Shown: positions 24,290 to 35,911 of the stretch, piece by piece
Numbering within the stretch: the first letter of the stretch is position 1
How the letters are laid out: the number at the start of each line of letters is the position of its first letter
Origin: Diphasiastrum complanatum
Lineage: Eukaryota; Streptophyta; Lycopodiopsida; Lycopodiales; Lycopodiaceae
DNA: 64,000 nt
Assembly (NCBI GenBank): GCA_029204225.1
Contig: CM055097.1
Span: forward strand, 27,767,192 to 27,831,191
Direction: 5' to 3'
Translations under genes and position numbers: made by a program
Notes under the pieces: model-generated
Database searches by the model: none
What the model was told of the DNA's origin: nothing
What the model saw: the letters and a program-made list of their open reading frames with translations, nothing else

Positions 24290-25250
24290 GATATGGAGGA
24301 ATACTTGAAAAAGTGCGATGTGTGCCAAAGGGCAAGGAGACCATCGAGATTGAAATGACCTATTGCACCCGGTCTTAGCCCAAGCACCATTCGAAAAGTG
24401 GGGATTGGATTATATTGGTCCAATTCACCCTGCAGCAAGGAGTTCCCAGGCTCGATACATAATCGTAGCCACAGACTACCTCACCAAATGGGTCGAAGCC
24501 AAGGCAGTAAGAGTAGCTGATGCTAGGACCACTGCCAAGTTCCTTTATGAAAATATCATTGTGCGCTTTGGATGCCCGGTGGAGCTAGTCAGCGATCGCG
24601 GAAGTCAATTCATCAATGAGACCATCAAGGTCCTGTTGGAAGAATTCTTCGTGATCCATAGAACTAGTACGCCTTATTATCCTCGTGGTAATGGACAAGC
24701 AGAATCATCCAATAAGATCCTGTGTAACGTACTCATGAAAACTGTTGAAGCTAGCAGATCAGATTGGGAACATAAGTTGCATGCTGCTCTGTGGGCATTC
24801 AGGACAACATATAAAGGAAGCACTGATCAAACACCCTTCCAATTGGTATATGGTCAGGATGCTATAATGCCAGTAAAGTTTCTAGTTCTTTCATTAAGGA
24901 TTGCCACCACGCAACGTCTTAATGAGTCCAAATCTCTACAACTACGCCAGAAGCTCTGCATAAACTCTGTGAAACACGCTTACTAGTTGTTCATGCATTG
25001 GTAGCTGAAAAGGAAAGACACAAAGCATGGCATGATTGTAAGTTACAAAAGAAGGATCTTCGTTCTGAAGATCCGGTCTGATGTATAAAACCAAGGCAAT
25101 CAAGGGAAAACTAAAATTCACAGGCGAAGGTCCTTATTGGATCAAGGAAATTCTTAATCATGGAGCCGTGAATTTAGAGAAGCTAGATGGGACACCATTC
25201 AATACACCCATCAATGGTAGCCGGTTGCACAAATACTGGCCACCACAGTA
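24290..25250 (+). pseudogene. Gypsy element A: integrase
   Basis: The first codons carry KKCDVCQRARRPS, the second half of the HHCC zinc domain, before a stop. The main frame (24363-24986) contains the catalytic core: Asp in GLDYIGP, Asp in SDRGSQF and Glu in NGQAESSNK, so D, D and E are all present. After a frameshift the C-terminal domain follows to about 25250, with GEGPYWIKEIL (GPY/F-type motif) and NGSRLHKYWPP. The zinc His pair is lost with the upstream deletion. The closest relative in the window is the integrase of element D. Confidence 0.85.
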
Positions 25251-26345
25251 AGATAGATCCAGATTGGTGGTGGCACATTACGAAAAGCTATTCTGCTAAA
25301 CCATCACCACTAGATCTAGGAAGATCAAGCCAAATCAAGCTAGATCCATCAAGATTCGGCCAAGTCTGGCAAGATCTGGAAAATCCATCAAAATCCAAGA
25401 AGGATCCAGATCTCGACGGGACCAAGAAGAAAGCAGATCATCAGATTAGACTGATAGATCTGTTACTAGATGTCCATCAGAACTTTCAGAGAACTACCAA
25501 CAGTCAGATCAAGCATGGATAAAGTTGATTGCCAGTTTGCAAAAGTTAAGAATCAGAAAATCTCAAGATCTTGTCAAAAAACACTCTAAAAGAGCACTTT
25601 TTTCAGGATTTTTGGAGATCCCCTGGGAGATAGCTCTTGAAACTTGGAATCACTAGATTTGACCCAGATGCATCCTTGAAAATCTCTGCGAGAGTTCCTG
25701 ATGGAAGAATTATCATTTTTTTAGTGTGTGCAAGGGTTCCTAGAAGGTGAATTTTCAGAACCCTCGAAGAGCATCAAGATCATCTTACCAACCCTCGCAA
25801 GGTGTCTAAATGGAATCAGAGCAGTGAATTTAGCCTGCCTACATGATCTGATCTTGAAAATCCAATTACAGAAACAAGTTGTGCAAGAAATCACTTCCTA
25901 CGAGAGTTGAACCCTCACAAACAGTCTGAACCCTTGCAGAATCTTCGCATGGCAGTCAAATCACCTTCTGAACTCTTGCAGACTTCCCTGAGATCTTAGA
26001 ATTTTGTGAAGAAGGTCTCTGCCAAAATTTGGGTGGAACTGAATAAGGGAAAGTGGATTTCACCTAATACGAATCTAAATTCCGCTATATAAGGGCTGAA
26101 TTTGAGTCATTTGTCACCTTTGCTAGTGAAGCTTTATCGAAATTTACACTGAAATTATCAAGTCCTTTGTTTGCGACCAAATTTTTTACAAGCTATCATC
26201 TGCTCATACTGAACCCAGATCTGCACTCTAGACTATAATTCTTGCCATTCGACACTCGTAATTCTCACTTTTTTGTCGTTTCCACACCTTTTTATCTTTT
26301 CCACCATTTTTCTTACTTTTTCGACCTTTAATCATCACTGCTAAC
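25251..26345 (+). repeat. Element A spacer with iterated CTCGCA/GCGAGAG motifs
   Basis: Between integrase and the first extra ORF there is about 1.1 kb with no clear coding. It contains repeated decamers of the types AACCCTCGCA (25790, 25910, 25929, 25971 and variants) and TGCGAGAGTT (25687, 25729 and 25899 variants). The same two decamers occur as spaced pairs in the leader of element B (37616-38154). A TATATAAG-like box lies near 26084. Confidence 0.6.
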
Positions 26346-27160
26346 ATGGCCTCCTCATCTTCTGAAGACTCTGGCACCAAACAGGTGATCCAGCGTGAAA
26401 TCTTCGAGGCCACACAGATTTGGCCCTTACCCTCTAACGCCCTGATCCAACCATGGCTACAGACAGCCGACCCACTTCTAGAGGCAATGGGTTTTTACCC
26501 GACATTTTTTCATTCTGAGATTAACATGGGCCTCGCCCTTCACGCTTACGCCACCTGGGATGAGCAAAAGAAATGCTTCCACTTCATGTACCAAGGTACC
26601 ATGTACAAGGTCAGGATTAACGCAGACTCGATGATCACCATTGGCATTATGTCCGGTGATCGTCAGCCCATCTCCCATCACCACGCCAAAACTCTGATCA
26701 AACCTTTCGTCACCCAAAATGCACTAGAAATCCAATCCAGACTAACAATGGTTACCAGATAGATGCTATCACGGAACCCGTCATTTAGGTGGCTGCGCAT
26801 CTATTGAATAACTTTTTGGTTATTTCAACATTTCGCAAGGACAGAATCTAGTCTAAGCTGCTGAGTCAGATAGTGGAATCCTTTCTGGAATTCCCTGGCC
26901 CCTCAGTTGTGCCATACGACTGGCATAGCTTCCTTATTTGTGAACTAACCAACTCCATCAAACCCAACAACCATGAGCGTATCGCAGCAGGCCCCCTTGT
27001 TGTGTAATCTTGTCTATGCACTTCTCGAGGTGAAAGTGCGCAGTTTCCACCGCTCAACCCTTTTGTCTTCCCTCGTGCCACACACTAACCTTTATCCGCC
27101 ATCTCAAGCATCCACCTCCTCCCAACCTGCAGTTACTAACACAACGGCCAGCAAATGAAT
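26346..27160 (+). pseudogene. Element A: extra ORF 1 (downstream of integrase)
   Basis: Begins ATGGCCTCCTCATCT and stays open for 138 codons, then continues after a frame change to about 27160. Visible parts are a Ser/acid N-terminus, WPLPSNALIQPWLQTADPLL, GFYPTFFHSEI, YQGTMYKVRINADSM, and later VPYDWHSFLICEL and NNHERIAAGPL. The shape (a globular helical domain, a YxW segment) resembles the putative plant transposon protein domain found after integrase in Athila-like elements; that match is from memory. A weakly similar ORF sits at the same place in element D (49931-50632). The function of such additional ORFs is not established. Confidence 0.55.
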
Positions 27161-27260
27161 GTGTGGCGCTGCCTCTACACCTTCATCTCCACCTGCTACT
27201 TGACGACGCACCTCCACCACCGTACTAACTACTCCATCAACCACCGCCACTTCTTCTTCC

Positions 27261-29161
27261 GTGCAACCCTCCACTCTGATCTCTATTGTCGCTACCTCTC
27301 TTCCTATTCCATCCACAAATGTTTCTATGTCCATTTCTGTTTTCTCTATTGATACCACTTCCATTTCTGTTTCATTATCCACTACTTCATCCATCACCAT
27401 CGCATCCTCCATCACTCTTGCCGCCACCGTTGCTTCCATCCCATTTAATCCGTCTAATTCTCAATTACCTCCCGGCACTCTGGCGTGGATGCAAGTCATC
27501 AATTTTTCACCCCCACGTCAGACCCTCTCTGCTCCATCCTTGCCTTCTTCCATACTTCACACCACCCTTCAATTCCCCTCTGTTCCTCCCATCCTCTCGT
27601 TTGGACAAACCGTCCTCACCCCCGTTTCCACAATTGCTTCTCAAACCCCACCTACTTTGCCATCAAAGGTTGCCGAGGGCAACCAACCGTTGCTTGATGA
27701 CGCATTTGTCCAAACAGTTTTCATACCATTGCCAGATCGGACTGATCCTACCACCCCAGATGGCATCAGGTCCAACGAGAAACTGATTGAAGATGATGAC
27801 GACAGAACTCCACAAGTTGTTGGGGCCGATACAACACAAGTTCCTACCAGTGCCAATGTACCGGCTGCTCCCACAGAACTAACGATGGCGTACCAGACTC
27901 TGGGCAAATACATCCTGGAGGTGGTAGCAGCCAAAGCTATCTTGGAAAGCATGGTACTACACCTGGTAACAAGCAACACACAGCTACGAGCAGAACTCAC
28001 CAAGCTGTAGCACGAGCTGATCCTAATTCACCAACATGAGCAAGAAGGGCACCAGGAGATTGCCAAGCTGCAGCAGAAGGAGGAGGGCCTCAATAAATAT
28101 ATCCAAAGCCTCTCCAAAGCGTTGACAAAGGCCTCCACGAAGGTGCGGGAGCTTCAATCCGAAGCCTCCCAATGGTTTGCTCCCATCCAGATGCAACTAC
28201 ACATTTTGGAAGCAGAGAATACGCGCCTGGGGGCGGAGGTCAAAGCCCTACAAAATAAAAGGCTCGTCTGGTTAGCTCAACCTGCACCAGACTCAAGGCC
28301 ACTATCTGAATCAGAAATGAATATTTTTCGACGTCAGATGCAGGTCTATAGCCAAACCTTAAATAGCTACCAAGCAGAGTTCAATAAATATTGGGCAAGC
28401 GCAACTCACGAGCTCGCCCAGGCCAAACAAGCCCTCAAGGCTTGCCAGCAATTCATGGAGACAAAGGCCCAGCCCACCCCTGTGGTGATTCCACTGCCAC
28501 CTGTTTTTGACGCTGCATAGGCCAGTACAAGCCAGGACCAAAGCCAACAAGCAGTAGGGGGATTTAGTCAAGATCAAGGGTCCGAAGGCCAAGGAGCAAT
28601 GGATACGGGTGCTGAGACGCGAGACCAGGGCCAAGGTGTAGATACCAGACAAAGCCAAGCCACATCATCCAGAGGTTCGCGCACGATATCTGCCAGCCGG
28701 GCCTTCCAAAGACCAAAGTCTGTGGAGGAGAAAATAAACGAATTTCTATCAAAGCATCCCCACGAGTCATCAAGAGGCGGCTTGCAGATATCGTTTTCAT
28801 CTCAAACAATAAAGGGCAAGGAACTGCAAGCATTACCCGCCCTCCAACCACAGCCAGAGTGGCGTCAGCAGTTGTTCGAAAGAGACCCTGCGGCCATCAG
28901 GGCCTATGTGACAAGTCCGCAATAATTACAGGTGAACTCGCACTTCCTGCCATGTACATGGCTGACAAGAGTCCACAAGTCCTTCCACACGCCCAAGGAC
29001 TCGAAGAAATTGGACCGTCTCAACTTCATGGAAGACGTTACGGGCTACCTGATCCACCAGAGGTGGGCAAAGATGACGCTTTACTAAACCGGCAGAGTGC
29101 TGAGGGACCGACACTACTTCAGGTCGTGGGTCCTGCTGGGGGTATTCCCAACAAAGTGTAA
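27261..29161 (+). pseudogene. Element A: extra ORF 2 (Ser/Thr/Pro-rich, coiled coil, C-terminal domain)
   Basis: A single frame of about 633 codons broken by four in-frame stops (28008, 28518, 28923, about 29085). In order it has a Ser/Thr/Pro-rich low-complexity region (27261-27880), a heptad-like coiled coil (about 27890-28480, for example QQKEEGLNKYIQSLSKAL), a Gln/Ser/Gly-rich linker, and a C-terminal domain with PQPEWRQQLFERDP and KLDRLNFMEDVTGYLIHQRW. The frame reaches the 3' LTR. Element D carries the same layout (47498-49930), with a matching PQPLWHHQLF segment. The protein type is unnamed; an oligomerising structural role is only a guess from the coiled coil. Confidence 0.6.
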
Positions 29162-29951
29162 ATAAATAAAATCGTCCAATAAAATGTGTTGCGAGGGCAT
29201 GGCATCCTACGCGCGTAAGCCCATGGCCCAATGATCACGCAAGCTTAAGTAAAATAAAATAAAATTGACTTGGGCCTTGGAATCAAAATAAAACTAGAGG
29301 CCCAAAGTCATTTTTAAACTTAGAGATTACTTTTTAGAGTTGGGTCCAAATTGGGACTCACATGAATCTTCTGAATTTCAATGTACTTTTTATGGACCCT
29401 TGGATCAAGTTGGGTCCAAGATGAATGGATAGGATCAATGTGAATATTAGCCAATAGGATTGAGGGGCAAGGGCCTTCCCCATTTTATAAAAAGACACCA
29501 TTTGTACACTATTTTTGTGCTTAATTGAGAGAAAGAGACTCTACTATTTTGAGAGCTCAAGCATCCTCATTTGCTAATCACTCTTGCTTATGCTATTTTT
29601 GTGATTGCTTGTTATTTCCATTTCTTCTATGCTTTTTGTTTGTGATTAGTTAAGGTTTCTTTATAAGTAATGACATTGAGCATTTGAGTTAACCTCCATC
29701 TCATCTCTCTCTCTCTTTCTCTCTTCTCTTCTCTCTTCCTCTTCTTTTCTATCCTTTTCCTTCACCCAAAATCATGATGAATGTTAGTGTAGAGGAGTAA
29801 AGGGAGAGTAGTGTCAGTGGTAAATAGAGTTAAGAGAAGAAGTAGGAAACTAACTAAAAATAGCATCTATGCATAGTTAGGTACCTATCCAGTGATCTAA
29901 CTCTTGTTGACAGGCGGGAGGGCTATACTACGCAAAACTCTCAACCCTACA
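29134..29951 (+). mobile_element. Element A: 3' LTR
   Basis: 818 bp from TGCTGGGGGTATTCCC to CAACCCTACA. It aligns along its length with the LTR at 36511-37322 (shared blocks include GTAAATAAATAAA, GTAAGCCCATGGCCCAATGA and AGGTACCT, with a (CT)n tract in the middle). A TATAAAAAG box lies near 29488. No primer binding site follows it and the extra ORF runs into it, so it is best read as the 3' LTR of element A. A clear polypurine tract is not visible. Confidence 0.7.
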
Positions 29952-30299
29952 GTCTAACTCTCAGTAGACACACCAATGATAAGCATCTAACGGGTCAGAG
30001 TTACTCGCTTAACTGACAACTAGTTCTTTGTAAACCAGTGATACAGATGATTATCCCCCAAAACAATTTTAGCTCCCGGCAGACGCACCAATGATAGGGA
30101 AAAATTCCCGACGGGGGATTGGTCTCGCCAGGAAGCCCTACAGGGGAAGGGCCCACACTGCCCTTACATGAGTGATTGGGGAATGCCACTTCCAATCCCG
30201 AGGGCCATCCCAACCACCCCGTGCTCCCCAGCCGATGAGGATTTTCCAGGCCCCTAGAGGCACGGCTGCAGGGAGGTGTAACTACAATTTCGGTCCTAC

Positions 30300-31010
30300 C
30301 GGTCCTGGTACCTAGGCTTCTCGTCCTCTAAATCGTCCACCCTTCTATGTAGAAGTCCGTAGAGGGGTCGTCGCTATTGGTCTCATCTCTCTCTCTCTCT
30401 GTTTCTGGTGGATCTAATTCTGGGGGTCTGTTAGTACTGCCAGCTGGTCTGGGTGACTGCACTGGCAACCCAAATGGTATGAAAGGCTGGGTGGGTCTCG
30501 TATAGTCAGTGGAAACGACATAAGTTAGATGCTAGAACCCCTCAATAATGAACTCATAGGTTTCGAAGTAACTATAGCCCCCACAATGTTGTACTCTAAA
30601 TATAGTATCTCTTGCCTGTAAGTGAGGGTGGAGTGTCGAGGTATAGAAATAGTAGTGCGGGACTCCTTCTCGGGTTAACTGGCAGACATCTCCTAGTGTA
30701 GGGTGGAACTGATTCTCATCCATCGTGGTCAAGGGTCTAACCCCCCACGAGGGAGGGGATAGTTCGGCACATTCTCCATCCTAGATACCTGCTATTGTCA
30801 AGATGGGGTCAAATCTATAACTCAGAGTACAGCCTCGGGTGGTATTGCTCATGCCAGTATTTTTGGTACTTACCATGGTCAAATTCATGGCTAGATGTTA
30901 CATGAGTGTAAATCTCAACCAAAGGCTCCTTCAAAGCGGAGGTATTTTGCCAAGCGTCAGGCCTAGATATTTCTCTAGGCAGTTCCAACGATGGAGGTGA
31001 CTATGACGAC
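30300..31010 (-). pseudogene. Unrecognised decayed minus-strand coding block
   Basis: Two minus-strand frames read like protein. The upstream one (about 31005-30830) has LPREISRPDAWQNTSALKEP and HGKYQKYWHEQYHP. The downstream one (about 30870-30320) has DENQFHPTLGDVCQLTREG, HYYFYTSTLHPHLQAR and a Pro-rich tail, broken by two TAG stops. Composition and residue order look like a real protein rather than chance. I do not recognise the family; an extra ORF or gag of another retroelement is possible. Confidence 0.4.
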
Positions 31011-31410
31011 CCTTAACCGAGGTGGTGTATTTCAACCACGTACGGTGACAACCCGCTCTTCTGTTTCAAAGAGGTCGGGTAGGTGACTTAGGTACACACA
31101 AAACATCTCACTTCCAAATACAACATCCAACCGAATCTTATGACTTAAGCATAATACGTGTAGAGATTTTAACTTCCGACAAGTGTGAGTATACCATGGA
31201 GAAACACCATTAGCATGCTATCTAATTGGATCATCTTTAAGCAAGCTTACACCAAACAAGAACAAAGGCTAGCCAACTGGATTCATACCATACTAATAAT
31301 GCGAACATCATGTAAAACATAAGGTTGAGTCCCGTAACATGGTAATCATAGACGAATCTACTAGCAAAACCATACTTCAAGAAATTCCAAAAAGATATAT
31401 ATGCCTATGT

Positions 31411-31431
31411 GGGGGGGGGGGGGGGGGGGGG
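31411..31431. repeat. Poly-G run of 21
   Basis: Uninterrupted run of 21 G residues, flanked by TATGT and TGATG. Confidence 0.98.
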
Positions 31432-32529
31432 TGATGTGCCTTTTAGGACTGCCAAGTCATGAGCTCGAAGGGTTGGCCACTCCTCCGCTAGTAGACATTC
31501 GCTCAGTTTACCACGATTTTAGAGGAACAGAAGAGCCAAACTATGTAGATAAGACTCCTTCCTTCATATCATATTGACAATTGCAAGTAGCCACCCGTAC
31601 GAGGAGATCAGAGGCGTAGCTATGAGGAAATCAGAGATGTTGGTAAACTCCACAGGCAGAACTTAAATCTGATTGCTGCATTGACCTCGATACTCATCCA
31701 ACATAATGGATATACTAGTAGCGATGCCCAAGCTTGCCCATGCATAGTTGACGTGGGTTCCTTCTGGATGCAAGTCGCTGGCTGCGTTGGTACCCAATGC
31801 TAAGAATCATATTCACCTACAACGCCCTCATAGTTCCGACGAATGTGTAACACCATTGATCCGCAGTTCAGAGGTATGATGGATCAGACATACTCCTCAT
31901 AGGCAGCAGGGTCTGTAACTACGATTTTGTGAGCATGAGTCTTGCTTGCGTTCGAAAGATTCCCACTGGTCTGATAGGTAAGTACATGGCAGGGCTTGTG
32001 CTGCAACTGATTCGAATGCGCCTACTCCTGGTTTTCTAGAAATACTGCTCTCTGGTTTTCCCACGTAGTGTTTCCAACGCTACATTCCCAATCGTCCTCA
32101 GAGCCTCTCCGCTCGATCCTTCAGAGGTGAGATCATAATCACACAAATGTATACCCTCCTCGCAACCATTCAACTCACACTCTCAACCTCCCCATCGTGA
32201 AGCCATCCTCTCACAGAACTTCCTCACGTATCATCCCATCCTCACGGTTTTCTCTCATGACATAAGAAAAACTCCTTCCTTCCTCCCTTCTTACTCAACG
32301 TTCCTTCACAATTTCTCCATTCCCTTCCGTGGATTATCTACCTCACTCAACGGCTCGCACTATCATCAACTCCTCACACTCATGCATTCTCTCATTCCTT
32401 AATGAAAAGGAGCCCCTCCTTTTTATATGCATCCCTCCAAGCTTCCCCTTCACAATGCCAAGTTTTCACTCTTCAAGCCTTTCATGAAAAGTGTCCCGCT
32501 TTGTACATGGCTCTTAGTTGTGATTTGAC

Positions 32530-32596
32530 CACAAGTGGTACCCTTCCCCTTTTGGAAAAGGTGGTTTGGACCACTGGTACTGGGGTACCACTTGTG
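32530..32596. repeat. 14-bp perfect inverted repeat (hairpin)
   Basis: CACAAGTGGTACCC at 32530-32543 is exactly complementary to 32583-32596, with a 39-bp loop that itself contains partly self-complementary GTGG and CCAC blocks. Confidence 0.95.
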
Positions 32597-33056
32597 TGAG
32601 CCACTTCCCTTGTTGGTGGTGTAAATGGCAAGTACTTCACTTGCTTGTCTTTCTTAATTGAGTAGTCCCCTACTACTTTTAGGTAGGATGTTTTTTGTTA
32701 AACACTTTCGCCCTCCAATTTTATTTTCCCATTTGCGTGTCTGTGGCCCATGGCTTAAGCTGTCGAGGTGATTTGTCTGTCGGGGTGTCGCTTCAACTTG
32801 CACTAGAATTTGTTAATATTTTTCTGCAGTTTCCTTGACCCTATCCCATAATGTCCGACCGTTTGTTGTGAGTTGATTTTGTCGATTTTTCCCGTGTGTT
32901 GTTACTGGCAAGCGCTCATGACTTGGGGTTTCTTCAAGGCAACCGGTTCCCTAAAAAACACAATAGGCAATTTTTCATTAGTAAAAGTAACGGAGTACAT
33001 TAAAAATTTGCTCGGCCATGCTGGCTAGTATAATCAGAAGATCAAGTCATTGCAAC

Positions 33057-33733
33057 ATGGCTACATCAAGTGGATTCAAGTTGGAAGACAATGATAGGCT
33101 TACCTCAACAAATTACTACTTGGAAGGTGAGAATGGAGTCTCCCCTTGAGATGAATGATTTGATGAATATTGTTGTAGGTGTGGAGGAAAGACCCATGGC
33201 CCAACAAGATCAAGGGAGGTTTGACAAGAGGGCAAAGAAATCTCTACATGTGATAAAGATGATTGTTACTAATGAACTTCTCGAGGAAGTTGGTAAGTAT
33301 AAATCATCAAATGAGGCTTGGGAAGCTTTGAGGAAGATTTATGAATCCAAGTACACATCTACGGTGTTGAACCTAAGAAGACAAAATTTCAAAGCTTACA
33401 AAAGAAAGAAAAGAGTGCTCATGCTTTTGTATCGAGAGTTAAAGCACCTAATGATGAGCTAGCATGCATTGATGATAGCATAAAAGAAACATAACTTGTG
33501 TAAATTGTGCTTAATGGTTTGTTGGATGAGAATGCTAACCTTTTTCAAAGCTTTGCAATACAAAAAAATTTGCCAAGCATGGTGGATTTGCAAGAAGTTT
33601 TGGCGAATGAAGAGTATAGGCTTCAATCAAGAGGAGGTGCATCTACAACATCTCAAGTTGATGGAGAGGAGGACATGTTCATCAAAGACAAATTCAAGGA
33701 AAAAGATAAGGGAGACTTCTTATTTTGGTAAGA
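33057..33733 (+). pseudogene. Copia fragment F: gag
   Basis: Starts ATGGCTACATCAAG, the same start region as the gag of Copia element C (40362). Frames are shifted several times. Recognisable parts are NDRLTSTNY, MESPLEMNDLMNIVVGVEER, EAWEALRKIYESK, and LNGLLDENANLFQS to LQEVLANEEYRLQSRGG. It is a close relative of element C but lacks everything upstream of the gag start, including the LTR and primer binding site. Confidence 0.8.
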
Positions 33734-34898
33734 AGAGATATGTTTAAATTGAAGTGCTTCTATTGTGGCATCAAGGGGCATTTTGCTAGTGATTGCTACA
33801 CAAAGAAGAGAGATCAAGGAGACAAGCAAGGAAATCTAACTCTTGATGAGGATGGTGTTGATGTTCAAAACCCAAATCATGATGCTTTTGTGATGTCTTC
33901 ATGTTTGAGTTCTATCGTTGGAGATATTGATCCATGGTGGATTGATAGTGGAAGCTCACACATGACTTTTCATAAGTATCTCATTTCTTTATTGGCCTAT
34001 CGAGATGACAAGAGGGTGATCTACACGACCAATGATGGGGAGTGTGCAATCAAAGGGACAATTTCTATTTCTCTCTCTACAAATAGGAATGTTCATTTGA
34101 AGGATATTTTGTTAGTTCCATCTATTACAAAAAACCTACTTAGTGTGAGTCAATTGCTAATAAAAGGTCTTAAAGTAGAGATTGATGGAGATGCTTGTAT
34201 GATCAAAAGGAAGGATATCTTGATTGCAAAAGGTAAAAGGAAAGGGAAGTTATTTAAACTAGATGGTTGTGTTATTGCTAGCCAAGTTGGACGTGTGGCA
34301 AGTGAGCAAATATCCATGCAAGAGGTTTAGCACAAGAGGATGGGGCATCTCAACTACAAAGCATTGGAGGTAATGGCTAGAAAGCAAGTTGTGATTGGAC
34401 TTACAAGATTCTTAACTAGCATCAATTGTATTCAAGTCTTGTGCTTTTTCAAAGTCACATAAACTACCTTATAATAGATCTACAACTAGATCTACAAAGC
34501 TTTTTCAAGTTGTACATTCGGATATTCATGGTGTTACTACTATTAGAAGTGGAGGAGCTAAGATGTATGTCACATTTATTGATGATTTTAGTAGATTTTG
34601 TTGGGTATATCTACTAAAGAGCAAGGATGAAGTGTATGATGTCTTTGTGAAATTCAAGAGTGCAAGGGAGAAGCAATTTTCTACAAGGATCAAGTGCTTG
34701 AGGAGTGACAATGGTGGTGAGTAGATCTCAACCAAGTTCAAAGCCTTTTGTGATGAGCATGGGATCAAGAGGGAGTACACATGTCCAAGGACACGTCAAC
34801 AAAATGGAGTGGCCAAGAGGAAGATTAGGACCTTATGTGGAGGTGCCAAATCTATGAGGTTAAGTGCAAATCTTCCTAAACCATTTTGGGATTAAGCC
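33725..34898 (+). pseudogene. Copia fragment F: zinc knuckle, protease and integrase
   Basis: Begins with the CCHC knuckle CFYCGIKGHFASDC. The protease active site reads WWIDSGSSHMTFHK with D-S-G. Next come LKDILLVPSITKNLLSVSQL and the pre-integrase HKRMGHLNYK after a stop. The integrase core is in broken frames: HSDIHG (Asp), RSDNGGE (Asp), followed by a TAG, and RQQNGVAKRK, where the catalytic Glu is replaced. Many indels. It is not functional. Confidence 0.8.
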
Positions 34899-35911
34899 TT
34901 GTTATGTGCTAACTTTCTATGCAATAGGTGGCTGAGTGCTATATTGGATGGAAAAACACCTTCTGAGATGCTATTCAACAGGAGGCCGAATGTCAATTTT
35001 TTTAGAACTTTTGGATGCACTTGCTATGTCAATATAACTCTTGATGATAAGACAAAGGAAGATCCATCTTCAAGGAAAGGTATATTTGTTGGATATAGTG
35101 AGGTGAGTAAAGCCTATAAGGTTTACATTCCTACTACTAAAGAATATACACAAGAACATGGTATTGATTATGATGAGACCTTTGCACCCATGGCAAAGAT
35201 GGTAAGCATTCGGGTTATCATCTCTCTTGCTATTCTTTTTGGATGGGATCTATGGCAAATGGACATCACAAATGCATTATGGAATGGTGATCTTGACGAG
35301 GAAGTGTACATGGAGCAACCCGAGGGCTTCATTTCATCTACCAAGCCAAATCATGTTTGTCTTCTACAAAAGAGTTTGTATGGTCTTAAGCAAGCACCAA
35401 CGAGTTGGTATGCTAAGCTTAACACAATTTTACTCTCTCAAAATTTTGTTATGAATAAGTGTGATCATTCACTTTACTATAGATTTGTTGGTAATGATGT
35501 CACTATCTTGCTAATCTATGTGGATGATATCAACAATGCTCTCAAGAAGGAGTTTGAGGTGCATCATCTTGGTCATATGCATTACATCTTAGGAATAGAA
35601 GTGATAGGACTTCTCAATCTACTTTCATTTGTCAAGAGAGGTATGCTAAATCCATTCTAAGTAGATTTCATATGGTAAATGCAAAGTCTTTTAATACACC
35701 TATGGAGTCAAATGTAAAGCTAAATATAAGAGGTAATGAAAGATCCTTTGAAAACATTACTCTCTATAGGAAGCGAGTTAATTCACTTATATATCTAACC
35801 ATCACAAGACCAGATGTAAGCTATTGTGTTGGTAGATTAAGCCAATTTATGCAAGATCCTAGGGAGGAGCATTGGAAGCTAGGAAAGAGAGTTTTAAGAT
35901 ATTTTTTGTGA
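34899..35911 (+). pseudogene. Copia fragment F: reverse transcriptase, truncated RNase H
   Basis: The 253-codon frame runs from the integrase C-terminus (CNRWLSAILDGKTPSEMLF, GIFVGYSEVSKAYKVY) into RT: DETFAPMAKMVSIRVI, QMDITNALWNGDLDEEVYM, PEGFISSTKPNHVCLLQKSL, YGLKQAPTSWY, and the catalytic box YVDDI. A deletion follows YVDDI. A second frame (35672-35911) gives SLIYLTITRPDVSYCVGRLSQF and stops at WKLGKRVLRYFL, where similarity to element C ends abruptly. RNase H proper and the 3' LTR are absent. Confidence 0.85.

Larger units (their letters stand above)
29952..33030. other. Unassigned interval with decayed coding and repeats
   Basis: Holds two short repeats near 29966 and 30072 whose minus-strand reading (TTGGTGNGTCT...) resembles a decayed Asp-tRNA-type primer binding site. 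It also holds a minus-strand coding block (30300-31010), a poly-G run and a hairpin. No complete gene was recognised. Stretches 31010-31410 and 31432-32529 show nothing I can name. Confidence 0.4.

Noticed and set aside
27104-27439. Val/Glu-rich minus-strand open frame
   Set aside because: Shadow of the Ser/Thr-coding low-complexity stretch of extra ORF 2 on the plus strand.
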